DNA of 21,161 bases, taken from positions 1 to 21,161 of the forward strand of contig CABUXJ010000036.1 in the NCBI GenBank assembly GCA_902495455.1, given 5' to 3'. Position 1 is the first letter of the stretch; every line of letters begins with the position of its first letter. Both the position numbers and the translations under genes were made by a program. The notes below the pieces were generated by a model. That model made no database searches, was not told the origin of the DNA, and saw only the letters and a list, made by a program, of their open reading frames with translations. Origin of the DNA: an uncultured Prevotella sp. GTDB lineage: Bacteria > Bacteroidota > Bacteroidia > Bacteroidales > Bacteroidaceae. Below are positions 1 through 7,399 of the stretch, piece by piece.

Positions 1-230
1 GCAACCCCGTGGGGCCGCTATTGCAACCTCGCCGAGGCTCTATCAGAAAATCGTAAGACTGCCGCGGTTTTGAAACAACTGAATATCAGGATGTTAAGAA
101 AACAGTAAATATAAAGTCACAAAATCGTCCTGATTTTGACCTTCGTGAGATTTGAAAATTTGGGAGCGAGGCGGAGATTTTTTGGAAAGTGCCCCTGAAA
201 AACGCGGTAAAATTCAGAAAAAAGAGGACA
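1..230. repeat. Left-end copy of a 230-bp dispersed inverted repeat
   Basis: The first 230 bases are the reverse complement of the last 230 bases (20932-21161). I find only three mismatches, at 120, 197 and 225, and the match stops at 231. Near the outer edge (11-24) is the GC-rich core GGGGCCGCTATTGC, which also forms the 22-bp tandem array at 11101-11188. The inner half (about 116-230) is related to 10873-10986. I see no transposase or open reading frame of note. Because the repeat runs off the end of the window its full length is unknown. Confidence 0.9.
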
Positions 231-414
231 AATGGTGTGAAAACAAATAATGTGTGCCGTTTTTCTTTTGGTCATTTTTTATGAACGCACGACCGTAATC
301 TTGTTTTGTGTAGTAACTATTCAGCTGTTTTTGTAACGTCTTTACTTCTGTCAATAAACGGCATGTAGAAATTATGTGATAATTTAAGAGAATGTACCAT
401 TTTCCTTGCCGGCG

Positions 415-623
415 GAAGAGATGCGGTTGATGTGCGAAACAGCCAACCGACAAGCGTAATGAGCACTGGAAGCACTGGGAGGGCAGGCTTCCAGCCTGCC
501 AAAATCCTCATCGTTCATATTGATAATATTATTTTTCTGTTATTATTGGCAGGCTGGAAGCCTGCCCTCCCAGTGCTCATTCCATTTTGCGTTTGACTGT
601 TTCGCGCATCAACCGCATCTTCT
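415..623. repeat. Large imperfect inverted repeat (hairpin or MITE-like element)
   Basis: The left arm at about 415-501 pairs with the right arm at about 547-623, leaving a 45-nt AT-rich spacer. The inner 30 or so bases match best and contain a nested palindrome, GGCAGGCTTCCAGCCTGCC. The outer part, around ATGCGGTTGATG and CATCAACCGCAT, is more diverged. The left arm carries a 9-bp internal duplication (AGCACTGGA) that is missing from the right arm. There is no coding capacity. It could be a mobile palindromic element or a transcript-stabilising hairpin. Confidence 0.75.
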
Positions 624-812
624 ATGCCAGGTCTTGACGTACATTTAACATGTCGCTACTATGTAATACCTCCATACTGTTACCTCTGTTTATTTCTCAG
701 GCTTGGCCTAATCGGGGGACTGAATAGTTATTTTGTGTAGGTGCACATGTTAAAAAAAACAAACTTTCAGGATATTAGAGCGTACGACGTGAGCTGTTAC
801 GCGGAAATTTCG

Positions 813-820
813 TATATTTG
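813..820 (+). promoter_or_regulatory. Predicted promoter -7 box for the ROK gene
   Basis: TATATTTG matches the Bacteroidetes -7 consensus TAnnTTTG and ends 24 nt before the ATG at 845, giving a short leader. I see no clear TTTG at -33, so support is partial. Confidence 0.5.
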
Positions 821-844
821 TAAACAAATCAATGCTGAAAAACA

Positions 845-1825
845 ATGTTAAAAGGAGTACAAAAAACACAGGTAATAGGAGTCGACATCAGTTTGGAGGA
901 AACCTCTTACGCCATTGTCGACGTTCGCGGAAACATTCTCGCGAGAGACAGTTTTGACTCATCCGCTTATCCCCAGATAGAGGGATATGTGTCGAAATTG
1001 TGTGACAGTATAATGAAACTGATTGAAGAAAACAATGCCATAGAGCACATTCGCTCAATCGGAATATCCGCTCCGAGCGGAAACAATCTCACGGGGTGCA
1101 TCGAGAACTCGCCGAACATGCCGTGGCGTGGTGTCATCCCATTGGCCGCGATGGTGCGTGACCGTCTCGGACTTGCCGTCGCCTTGGCCAACGACTGCCA
1201 TGCCGTGGCGATGGGCGAACAGGCTTTCGGCAGTGCCCACGGTCTGCGCAACTTCTGTGTGGTTACGCTCGGTCACGGTCTCGGCTGCACTGTGTTCTCC
1301 GGAGGTGCGGTTCATACGGGAGCCAACGGTTTTGCCGGAGAACTGGGCCACACCTGCATTGTGGACAACGGCCGGGCCTGCAACTGCGGACGTCTGGGCT
1401 GTCTCGAGAGTTATGTGGCTTCCAAGGGTATCGTGCGCACCGCACGCGAATTGATGGAGGAAAACAACGACAGCTCTCTCATGCGCGATCTCGAAAAACT
1501 GACGCCGAAGACCATTCGCGACTGCTGTGAGAAGGGAGATAGGATGGCCATCGAGGTGTACTGCCGCACGGGCTATTGGCTCGGCATCGGTTTGGCCAAT
1601 CTGGCCACAATGTTTGACCCGGAGGCAATCATCCTCACGGGCGGCATATCGCAGGCGGGACGCTGGCTGACGGAGCCGACCAAGGACTCGTTTGAAACCC
1701 ATGTCTTCAACAATATCCGCGGACGTGTGGACCTCATCGTCTCGCAACTGACCAACCGTGAGCGCGACATATTGGGTGCCAGCGTGCTGGCATGGAACGT
1801 GAAGGAGTATTCTTTGTTCAAATGA
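845..1825 (+). CDS. ROK-family sugar kinase (glucokinase-like)
   Basis: The 326-residue product has the ROK fold: an N-terminal actin-like ATPase half and the ROK signature region. Visible residues are the catalytic-type Asp in A-N-D (N116-D117) and a zinc site made of H169 (GELGH), C179, C181 and C186 (CNCGRLGC), followed by E188. The length is typical of the family. The ATP phosphate-binding loop, normally D-x-G-G-T, reads D14-I-S-L-E-E-T, so the two glycines are absent. Family knowledge suggests phosphorylation of glucose or another hexose, or an N-acetyl sugar; the substrate cannot be read from sequence. It is likely transcribed alone: it has its own -7 box, and a 293-bp gap with a strong inverted repeat separates it from menI. 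There is no DNA-binding helix-turn-helix, so it is a kinase rather than a ROK repressor. Confidence 0.85.
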   Translation: MLKGVQKTQVIGVDISLEETSYAIVDVRGNILARDSFDSSAYPQIEGYVSKLCDSIMKLIEENNAIEHIRSIGISAPSGNNLTGCIENSPNMPWRGVIPLAAMVRDRLGLAVALANDCHAVAMGEQAFGSAHGLRNFCVVTLGHGLGCTVFSGGAVHTGANGFAGELGHTCIVDNGRACNCGRLGCLESYVASKGIVRTARELMEENNDSSLMRDLEKLTPKTIRDCCEKGDRMAIEVYCRTGYWLGIGLANLATMFDPEAIILTGGISQAGRWLTEPTKDSFETHVFNNIRGRVDLIVSQLTNRERDILGASVLAWNVKEYSLFK

Positions 1826-1827
1826 GG

Positions 1828-2055
1828 AATGGTGAGTGGTGAATGGTGAATGGTGAGTGGTGAATGGTGAGTGGTCGGTCTGCGACCGATTGTGAATTAC
1901 GAATTAGGCTACGCCGTTCCATTGACTTGAATGTTCAATAGAAGGAGAGAAGGTGTGAATGGCGTTGCTTAATTCAAAATTTGTAATTCACAATCGGTCG
2001 CAGGCCGACCACTCACCATTCACCACTCACCACTCACCATTCACCACTCACCATT
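1828..2055. repeat. 73-bp inverted repeat built from heptamers, between ROK and menI
   Basis: The arm at 1828-1900 is the reverse complement of 1983-2055 with two mismatches (at 2004 and 2033); the spacer is 82 nt. Each arm has two parts: heptamers (GGTGAGT/GGTGAAT on the left, their complements on the right) and a unique-looking piece containing CGGTCTGCGACCG. As RNA it would form a very stable hairpin directly after the ROK stop codon. It could therefore end ROK transcription or insulate menI. Confidence 0.9.
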
Positions 2056-2113
2056 CACCATTCACCACTCACCACTCACCATTCACCACTCACCATTCAC
2101 CACTCACCATTCA
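2009..2113 (+). repeat. 15-unit heptamer array directly upstream of menI
   Basis: There are fifteen uninterrupted 7-bp units, each CCACTCA or CCATTCA, in an irregular order of the two. The array ends 5 nt before the menI ATG at 2119, so it occupies the place where a Shine-Dalgarno sequence would be. The first seven or so units are also the right arm of the inverted repeat at 1828-2055. Perfect tandem repeats of this kind are prone to slippage, so copy number may vary between strains. Confidence 0.95.
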
Positions 2114-2118
2114 TATTT

Positions 2119-2547
2119 ATGAATCTATCTTATATTATTGACCATTTGGGCGACGAGCCGACACTGGCCCGGACGCTCGGGATGACATTCCTGTCGACGC
2201 CGGAGCCGGACAGGTGTGTGGCCACAATGGCTGTCGACGGCCGCACCCGTCAGCCGTTCGGAGTGCTCAGTGGCGGAGCCACGCTGGCGTTGGCCGAAAC
2301 ATTGGCCGGGGTAGGGTCGCTGGCCCTGTGTCCGGGGGAAAAATATGTCGGTGTGAACGTGAGCGGCAGTCATGTCAAAGCCGTGCTGGAGGGTGACACC
2401 ATCACGGCCGTGGCCCGCATCGTCCATCGCGGACGCCGGTTTCATGTGTGGAACGTGGAGGTGACCAACACCGCCGGCGAGGTGATATCGACAATCACCG
2501 TGACCAACTATGCCGTATTGATAAAACCAAGGGAGGTGGGAGAATGA
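2119..2547 (+). CDS. DHNA-CoA thioesterase, hotdog fold (MenI-like)
   Basis: The 142-residue product is a PaaI/YdiI-type hotdog thioesterase, expected to hydrolyse 1,4-dihydroxy-2-naphthoyl-CoA to DHNA in the cytoplasm. The active-site segment QPFGVLSGGATLALAE carries Q45 and the catalytic Glu E60. The His found in E. coli YdiI (H54) is Ser here (S51). The role is inferred from fold plus position at the head of the men block. The start at 2119 gives the usual family length; there is no ribosome-binding site, because the upstream bases are a heptamer array. The 3' end overlaps the menF start as ATGA (2544-2547), which implies translational coupling. Confidence 0.85.
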   Translation: MNLSYIIDHLGDEPTLARTLGMTFLSTPEPDRCVATMAVDGRTRQPFGVLSGGATLALAETLAGVGSLALCPGEKYVGVNVSGSHVKAVLEGDTITAVARIVHRGRRFHVWNVEVTNTAGEVISTITVTNYAVLIKPREVGE

Positions 2548-3620
2548 CGTCATTCGCTTACTACAGACTGCCACACGAACAGACATACACACGGATGACC
2601 CAAAGCTCCGGCCGACCGGAGGCGTTGGACTCTTACGCTTCGCTCAATGGGCGAAGCGGTTTTGTCGTGGCCCCGTTTGCCGTGACGGACGACTGTCCCG
2701 TGGTCCTCATCCGCCCAGACAAGGTCGAGCGGCTACCGGTCCCGGATGTAGCGACGGACTGTTGCGGTCATGATATCGGGTTTACGGTCACATCCGACCG
2801 CACGGCATACGAGGCAGACTTCGCCGGCTGTCACGCCCGGCTCGTGTCCGGAGACTACCGGAAGATTGTGCTCGCACGCAGCGCTGACATCCGGACGGAC
2901 ACCGGCGTGAGTGCGGAAAAGCTCTTCCTACGTGCCTGCCGGTTGTATCCGCGCATGTTTGTCGTGCTCGTCCATACTCCGCAGAGCGGCACGTGGCTTG
3001 CCGCCACACCTGAGATATTGCTCGAGGGAGATGCCGGACGGTGGCGCACGGTCGCTTTGGCCGGAACGATGGCTTTGGGTGAGGAACAGCTCGGCTTCGA
3101 CAGCCCGCCTTCGCCGCTGTCGGATGGTGCGGCACCGGGCATATTGTGGGACACGAAAAACATCAAGGAGCAGCGTTATGTCGCGACATACATAGCCGAC
3201 AGTTTGAAGTCGTTGGCACGCGACGTCAGCGAAGAAGGGCCGAAGACCGTGCGCGCCGGCAATCTGGTGCATTTGCGGAGCGACTTCACGTTCAGGCTGA
3301 AGGGGGATGTGTGTGTCGGCGACGTCATCGCGGTGCTCCATCCCACACCGGCCGTCTGCGGTCTGCCGAAGGCCGAGACGTGGCGTCACATCGTGGACAG
3401 AGAGCACACGGAACGCAGCTATTACAGTGGATTCATGGGACCGCTCGATCATGAGGGCAAGACCCGGCTGTATGTCTCACTGCGCTGCATGCGGCAATCC
3501 GGCGAACGGGACTTTCGCCTTTATGCCGGAGGCGGCCTGCTGAAAGACAGTGACGTCGGGCAGGAATGGCTTGAGACGGAGGCCAAGATGGAGACAATGA
3601 AGAGATTGTTTCGTTCATAA
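2544..3620 (+). CDS. Isochorismate synthase MenF
   Basis: The 358-residue chorismate-binding enzyme converts chorismate to isochorismate, the committed step of menaquinone synthesis. I chose the ATG at 2544 because it overlaps the menI stop (ATGA) and follows a purine-rich GGGAGGTGGG; the same frame stays open upstream, but that extension is low-complexity sequence antisense-like to menI. Visible motifs are RKIVLAR with the probable general base K107, HPTPAVCGLPK, ERSYYSGFMGP, the YAGGGL segment, and E-W-x-E-x-x-x-K near the C terminus, which bind magnesium and substrate. It is followed after 59 bp by menD. Anthranilate or aminodeoxychorismate synthase is unlikely given the motifs and neighbours. 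Confidence 0.93.
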   Translation: MTSFAYYRLPHEQTYTRMTQSSGRPEALDSYASLNGRSGFVVAPFAVTDDCPVVLIRPDKVERLPVPDVATDCCGHDIGFTVTSDRTAYEADFAGCHARLVSGDYRKIVLARSADIRTDTGVSAEKLFLRACRLYPRMFVVLVHTPQSGTWLAATPEILLEGDAGRWRTVALAGTMALGEEQLGFDSPPSPLSDGAAPGILWDTKNIKEQRYVATYIADSLKSLARDVSEEGPKTVRAGNLVHLRSDFTFRLKGDVCVGDVIAVLHPTPAVCGLPKAETWRHIVDREHTERSYYSGFMGPLDHEGKTRLYVSLRCMRQSGERDFRLYAGGGLLKDSDVGQEWLETEAKMETMKRLFRS

Positions 3621-3669
3621 ATCCCATAACTCTCATAAATCCCATTACTCTCATAACTCCCATAATAAT
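3616..3669 (+). repeat. Nonamer array between menF and menD
   Basis: Consecutive 9-bp units CATAAATCC, CATAACTCT, CATAAATCC, CATTACTCT, CATAACTCC and a degenerate CATAATAAT start at the menF stop codon. They run to about 10 nt before the menD ATG. Alternate units resemble each other more than neighbours do, suggesting growth by an 18-bp duplication. A poly-A stretch separates the array from the ATG. Confidence 0.85.
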
Positions 3670-3679
3670 AAAAAAAAGA

Positions 3680-5365
3680 ATGAACCATAACATACATATA
3701 TTGACATCACTGCTCTGCCGGCATGGAGTTGACAGGGCGGTGGTTTGTCCCGGTTCGCGCAACGCCCCGATAGTCCATTGGCTGAACGAGTCGGAGGACA
3801 TGGAGTGCTATCCGGTGACGGACGAGCGCTCGGCGGGATTTGTAGCCCTTGGCATGGCGCAGGCTACGGGGAAGCCCGTGGCGGTGTGTGTCACGTCGGG
3901 CACGGCACTGCTCAATCTCGCCCCGGCCGTGGCCGAGGCATACTACCATCAGACGCCGCTCGTGGTCATTTCGGCTGACAGGCCTCAGATGTGGATAGGT
4001 CAGCTTGACGGGCAGACACTCCCACAGCCGGAAGCATTGGGGCGGTTTGTCGCCCGCAGCGTCACACTGCCGGAAACGACGGATGACGAAAATCTCCGTT
4101 ACAGTGGGCGGCTGGTCAACGAGGCCCTGCTCGCCGCACGCCATCCGGTATGTCGTCCGGTGCATATCAATGTGCCGCTCCGTGAACCGCTGTTTGATTT
4201 CGCAGCGTCGGACATGCCGCCCGTCAAGGCGGTGGAGCTTATCAGACGTGGCGGCGCATCCGCGGAACAGGTCCGGCGGGTAGGCGACAGACTGACAGGC
4301 GCGGCGCGGCCGATGATTGTCGTCGGTCAGTGTGCTTACAGTTGCGCGCTTGCCGACGCTTTGCGGCAGCTCTTCCGGCGGTTTGTCGTGTTGCAAGAGC
4401 CGCTCAGTCCCGGTCCCGGTGCCGTACGTTTTGACGAAGTGATATATAAAATAGGTATGTCGGAGGACTATATGCCCGACTTCATATTATATATTGGCGG
4501 CACCGTCGTGAGCAAACGGCTGAAGAAGTTCCTGCGTGCGGCGGCCGGTGCGGAGACTTGGGCAGTCAGTGGAGATGGCGAAATACATGACACGTTCATG
4601 ACGCAGACGGCCGTAATCGAGGCGGATGAAGTCCCGTTGGTGTGCGGTTTGGCCGCCTTGTTGTCGGAAACGGGCGCCGACGTATCGGAAAACGATGTCC
4701 GTCAAATTGCAGAGACCGATGATTTCCGCCACCGTTGGATGGAGGCATTGTCCGCGGCAGACCGTCATGCGGCCGCTTTCGAACCGCGCTATTCGCAGAT
4801 GCAGGCCGTCCGGATGTTTGAGACGATGGTCGATGAGCTCGACTACGACTGCAATGTGCACTACGCCAACAGCTCCGCCGTACGCCTGGCGGACATCTAT
4901 GCTACTCATTATATATATGTGAACCGCGGCGTCAACGGCATCGAGGGTTCGCTGTCGACGGCTGCCGGTTTCTCGATGGCGTGTCCGGACATGACATTCT
5001 GCGTCATCGGCGACCTCAGTTTCTTCTATGACAGCAACGCTCTTTGGAACCAATGTCTTCGCGGCAATCTGCGCATCTTGCTGCTCAACAACTGTTGCGG
5101 CGGCATATTCCACCAGCTGCCCGGCCTCGAATGTTCGCCGGTGCGTGACAGTTTCATCGCCGCCGGACATCATGCGAGCGCCCACGGTATCTGCGACGCT
5201 CACGACATCGGTTATCTCGCGGCCCACGATGCCGACGAACTGGCCCGTCACATGGAGACTTTCCTGTACAGCGGGACACACCGTCCGCTGCTTTTTGAGG
5301 TGTTCACGGATGCCGAAATGGATGCCGAGGCAATAAAAGAGTACTTTGAAGCGTTTAATCTTTAG
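3680..5365 (+). CDS. SEPHCHC synthase MenD
   Basis: The 561-residue thiamine-diphosphate enzyme adds the succinic semialdehyde unit from 2-oxoglutarate to isochorismate. The N-terminal Pyr domain has CPGSRNAPIVHWL and TDERSAGF, where E49 is the cofactor-activating Glu. ADRPQMWIGQLDGQTL follows. The C-terminal PP domain carries RGVNGIEGSLSTAAGF and the ThDP motif starting at GDLSFFYDSNAL and ending NLRILLLNN. The length is normal for the family. It sits 59 bp after menF and 18 bp before menB in the same direction, consistent with one operon. The ATG at 3680 follows an A-rich stretch and gives the family N terminus; no Shine-Dalgarno is seen. Confidence 0.96.
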   Translation: MNHNIHILTSLLCRHGVDRAVVCPGSRNAPIVHWLNESEDMECYPVTDERSAGFVALGMAQATGKPVAVCVTSGTALLNLAPAVAEAYYHQTPLVVISADRPQMWIGQLDGQTLPQPEALGRFVARSVTLPETTDDENLRYSGRLVNEALLAARHPVCRPVHINVPLREPLFDFAASDMPPVKAVELIRRGGASAEQVRRVGDRLTGAARPMIVVGQCAYSCALADALRQLFRRFVVLQEPLSPGPGAVRFDEVIYKIGMSEDYMPDFILYIGGTVVSKRLKKFLRAAAGAETWAVSGDGEIHDTFMTQTAVIEADEVPLVCGLAALLSETGADVSENDVRQIAETDDFRHRWMEALSAADRHAAAFEPRYSQMQAVRMFETMVDELDYDCNVHYANSSAVRLADIYATHYIYVNRGVNGIEGSLSTAAGFSMACPDMTFCVIGDLSFFYDSNALWNQCLRGNLRILLLNNCCGGIFHQLPGLECSPVRDSFIAAGHHASAHGICDAHDIGYLAAHDADELARHMETFLYSGTHRPLLFEVFTDAEMDAEAIKEYFEAFNL

Positions 5366-5383
5366 ATATAACAGACAACCGAT

Positions 5384-6202
5384 ATGAACAGAGAATGGAA
5401 GAAAATAAGGGATTTCGAGGAAATCCTTTTTGAAGAATATAACGGTATTGCGAAGATAACAATCAACCGTCCGCGCTACCGCAATGCCTTCACGCCGAAG
5501 ACGACGTGGGAACTTTCGCAGGCATTTACGCTCTGCCGGGAGATGCAGGACATCAGTGTCGTGCTGCTCACGGGTGCCGGCGACAAGGCATTCTGCTCCG
5601 GCGGAGACATGCACGTGAAGGGACGAGGCGGATATATCGACGGTGACGGTGTGCCACGGCTGAGCGTGCTCGACGTGCAGATGCAGATACGCCGGCTTCC
5701 GAAGCCCGTCATTGCGATGGTCAACGGCTATGCTATCGGCGGCGGCCATGTGTTGCACCTCGTCTGCGACCTCACCATTGCCAGCGACAACGCCATCTTC
5801 GGACAGACGGGACCGAAGGTCGGATCGTTCGACGCGGGCTTCGGCGCGTCCTATCTGGCCCGCATCGTCGGCCAGAAAAAAGCCCGCGAGATATGGTTTC
5901 TCTGCCGGCAATACAGTGCGGAGGAAGCCGAGCGCATGGGATTGGTAAACAAGGTCGTGCCCTTTGACCGTCTGGAAGACGAGTGTGTGGAGTGGGCCGA
6001 GACGATGATGGAGCGCAGCCCGCTGGCTCTGCGAATGATAAAGGCCGGTCTCAACGCCGAGCTCGACGGACAGGCGGGTATTCAGGAGCTGGCCGGTGAT
6101 GCGACAATGCTCTATTATTTCCTTGATGAAGCTCAGGAAGGAGGCCGCGCTTTTCTTGAAAAACGTAAGCCGGACTTCAAGAAGTATCCGAAGATGCCGT
6201 AA
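5384..6202 (+). CDS. 1,4-dihydroxy-2-naphthoyl-CoA synthase MenB
   Basis: The 272-residue crotonase-family enzyme cyclises o-succinylbenzoyl-CoA to DHNA-CoA. Crotonase features are visible: the oxyanion-hole segments FCSGGDMHVKG and AIGGGH, then FGQTGPKVGSFDAGFGASYLAR, the stretch that distinguishes MenB from other crotonases, with its active-site Asp and Gly. The C terminus EKRKPDFKKYPKMP is also MenB-like. It follows menD by 18 bp; the 156 bp after it hold two heptamer arrays before menC. Confidence 0.96.
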   Translation: MNREWKKIRDFEEILFEEYNGIAKITINRPRYRNAFTPKTTWELSQAFTLCREMQDISVVLLTGAGDKAFCSGGDMHVKGRGGYIDGDGVPRLSVLDVQMQIRRLPKPVIAMVNGYAIGGGHVLHLVCDLTIASDNAIFGQTGPKVGSFDAGFGASYLARIVGQKKAREIWFLCRQYSAEEAERMGLVNKVVPFDRLEDECVEWAETMMERSPLALRMIKAGLNAELDGQAGIQELAGDATMLYYFLDEAQEGGRAFLEKRKPDFKKYPKMP

Positions 6203-6237
6203 AGGAAGGGAAGAGTGAAGAGGGAAGAACGAAGACG
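6203..6237 (+). repeat. Short heptamer array after menB
   Basis: Directly after the menB stop are five 7-bp units: AGGAAGG, GAAGAGT, GAAGAGG, GAAGAAC and GAAGACG. They resemble the longer array at 6284-6360 in the same gap but are more degenerate. Confidence 0.6.
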
Positions 6238-6272
6238 TGTTGATGAGCGTAGCGAGTAATTTGCTGCCGCCA

Positions 6273-6286
6273 TTCATTATAATGAA
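6273..6286. promoter_or_regulatory. 14-bp perfect palindrome in the menB-menC gap
   Basis: TTCATTATAATGAA is a perfect palindrome just before the long heptamer array; its last three bases are the first three of that array. It could be an operator or chance in AT-rich sequence. No promoter box was recognised beside it. Confidence 0.35.
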
Positions 6287-6360
6287 GAATGAAAAGTGAA
6301 GAATGGGGAGTGAAGAATGGGGAGTGAAGAATGAAGAATAGCGAGTGAAGAATAACGAAT
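6284..6360 (+). repeat. 11-unit heptamer array running into the menC start codon
   Basis: Eleven 7-bp units in strict phase: GAAGAAT alternates with GAAAAGT, GGGGAGT (twice), AGCGAGT and AACGAAT, with one GAAGAAT doubled. The last unit supplies the A and T of the menC ATG (6359-6361), so copy-number change would alter everything immediately upstream of the start. Several units end in GAAT or GAGT. Most fit GRNGART, the complement of the AYTCNYC seen before menI and inside menE. Confidence 0.85.
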
Positions 6361-7393
6361 GAAATACAAAATAGATATTACGGAGCGTGTGCTCCACTTC
6401 AAGCAGCCGGCGGGCACGTCACGCGGCGTTTATACGACCCGCAAATCGTGGTTCATCGAGCTTACGTCGCCCGAAATGCCGGGGCGTCGGGGTGTCGGCG
6501 AATGTGCTCCGCTGCCGTCGTTGAGCTGCGACGACACGCCGGAATACGGCAAGACGTTGCGCGCTCTGTGTGACAAGTTTGAGCAAGAAGGCGCGATCGA
6601 TTATGCCGTTATGCGGCCTTATCCCTCGATGCTCTTTGGTTTGGAGACAGCCTTGCGCCATTTTGAGGCCGGAACGACGGCCCTGTTTGACACTCCTTTC
6701 AGCCGCGGCGAAGAGGGAATACCCATCAACGGGCTTGTCTGGATGGGCAATTATGACGAAATGCTCAGTCGTATGGAGGCTAAAATAGAGCAGGGGTTCC
6801 GTTGTATCAAACTGAAAATCGGCGCCATCGACTTTGACAGCGAGCTCGACTTGTTGCGCCGCATCCGTGACCGTTTCTCCCATCGGGAGATGACCATCCG
6901 CCTCGATGCCAACGGAGCGTTCCGCTTTGATGAGGCTCTCTATAAGTTGGAACTGCTCTCCCAATATGCCGTCCACTCCATCGAGCAGCCCATCGCCGCC
7001 CGTCAGTGGGGCAACATGGCCGAGCTTTGTCGCGAGTCGCCTCTGCCGATAGCTCTCGACGAGGAACTTATCGGGGTGAACCAGCCTGAGATGAAAGCCC
7101 ATATTCTCAATGTAATAAAGCCCGCCTACATCGTTCTTAAGCCGTCGCTGCACGGTGGTATGCGCGGCACGGAGGAGTGGATAGAGGCCGCGCGGGCCAA
7201 AGACATCGGCACGTGGATAACGAGTGCGCTCGAAAGCAATGTCGGACTGAACGCCATCGCCCAGTTGACAGCCCATGTCTATGGTCCCGGCATACGCCAG
7301 GCGCAAGGCCTCGGCACGGGGCAGCTGTTCACCGACAATATCCCGATGCCGCTGGAAGTGCGTGGCGAGAAGCTGTGGTATGTGGAGGAATGA
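6359..7393 (+). CDS. o-Succinylbenzoate synthase MenC
   Basis: The 344-residue enolase-superfamily enzyme dehydrates SHCHC to o-succinylbenzoate. The catalytic set is visible: the K-x-K pair at K151 and K153 (IKLKIG), metal ligands D183 (RLDANGAF), E209 (SIEQPIA) and D234 (ALDEE), and the second lysine K261 (VLKPSLHGG). Length and motif order match the family, although dipeptide epimerases share the fold; the men context settles the role. The ATG at 6359 overlaps the last upstream heptamer. menE begins 6 bp after the stop, so the two are almost certainly co-transcribed. Confidence 0.92.
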   Translation: MKYKIDITERVLHFKQPAGTSRGVYTTRKSWFIELTSPEMPGRRGVGECAPLPSLSCDDTPEYGKTLRALCDKFEQEGAIDYAVMRPYPSMLFGLETALRHFEAGTTALFDTPFSRGEEGIPINGLVWMGNYDEMLSRMEAKIEQGFRCIKLKIGAIDFDSELDLLRRIRDRFSHREMTIRLDANGAFRFDEALYKLELLSQYAVHSIEQPIAARQWGNMAELCRESPLPIALDEELIGVNQPEMKAHILNVIKPAYIVLKPSLHGGMRGTEEWIEAARAKDIGTWITSALESNVGLNAIAQLTAHVYGPGIRQAQGLGTGQLFTDNIPMPLEVRGEKLWYVEE

Positions 7394-7399
7394 CGTCAG

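Larger units (their letters stand above)
231..844. other. Non-coding stretch before the ROK kinase gene
   Basis: No convincing gene is present here. Short frames on the minus strand run through the hairpin at 415-623 and have no recognisable protein features. Apart from that hairpin and the promoter box at 813-820, I see only a 10-bp inverted pair (AACTATTCAG near 316-325 and CTGAATAGTT near 720-729) that encloses the hairpin. It may mark the limits of a small non-autonomous element. The rest of 231-414 and 624-812 holds nothing I can name. Confidence 0.6.

Noticed and set aside
214..511. Two short minus-strand frames (64 and 79 codons) near the left end
   Set aside because: They cover the hairpin region and its flank, share no recognised motif and lack a promoter.
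1959..2141. A 60-codon frame with a repeating His-Ser-Pro-Phe-Thr-Thr peptide
   Set aside because: It is a translation of the heptamer array and overlaps the menI start; no independent coding evidence.
2448..2543. Upstream extension of MenF inside menI
   Set aside because: The peptide is Arg/Asp/Gly-rich out-of-frame menI sequence; the ATG at 2544 forms a standard ATGA overlap.
4487..6397. A 636-codon open frame on the minus strand across menD and menB
   Set aside because: It is antisense to two clearly functional genes, has no recognisable domains, and its upstream end is made of heptamer repeats. High-GC codon bias leaves the opposite strand open.
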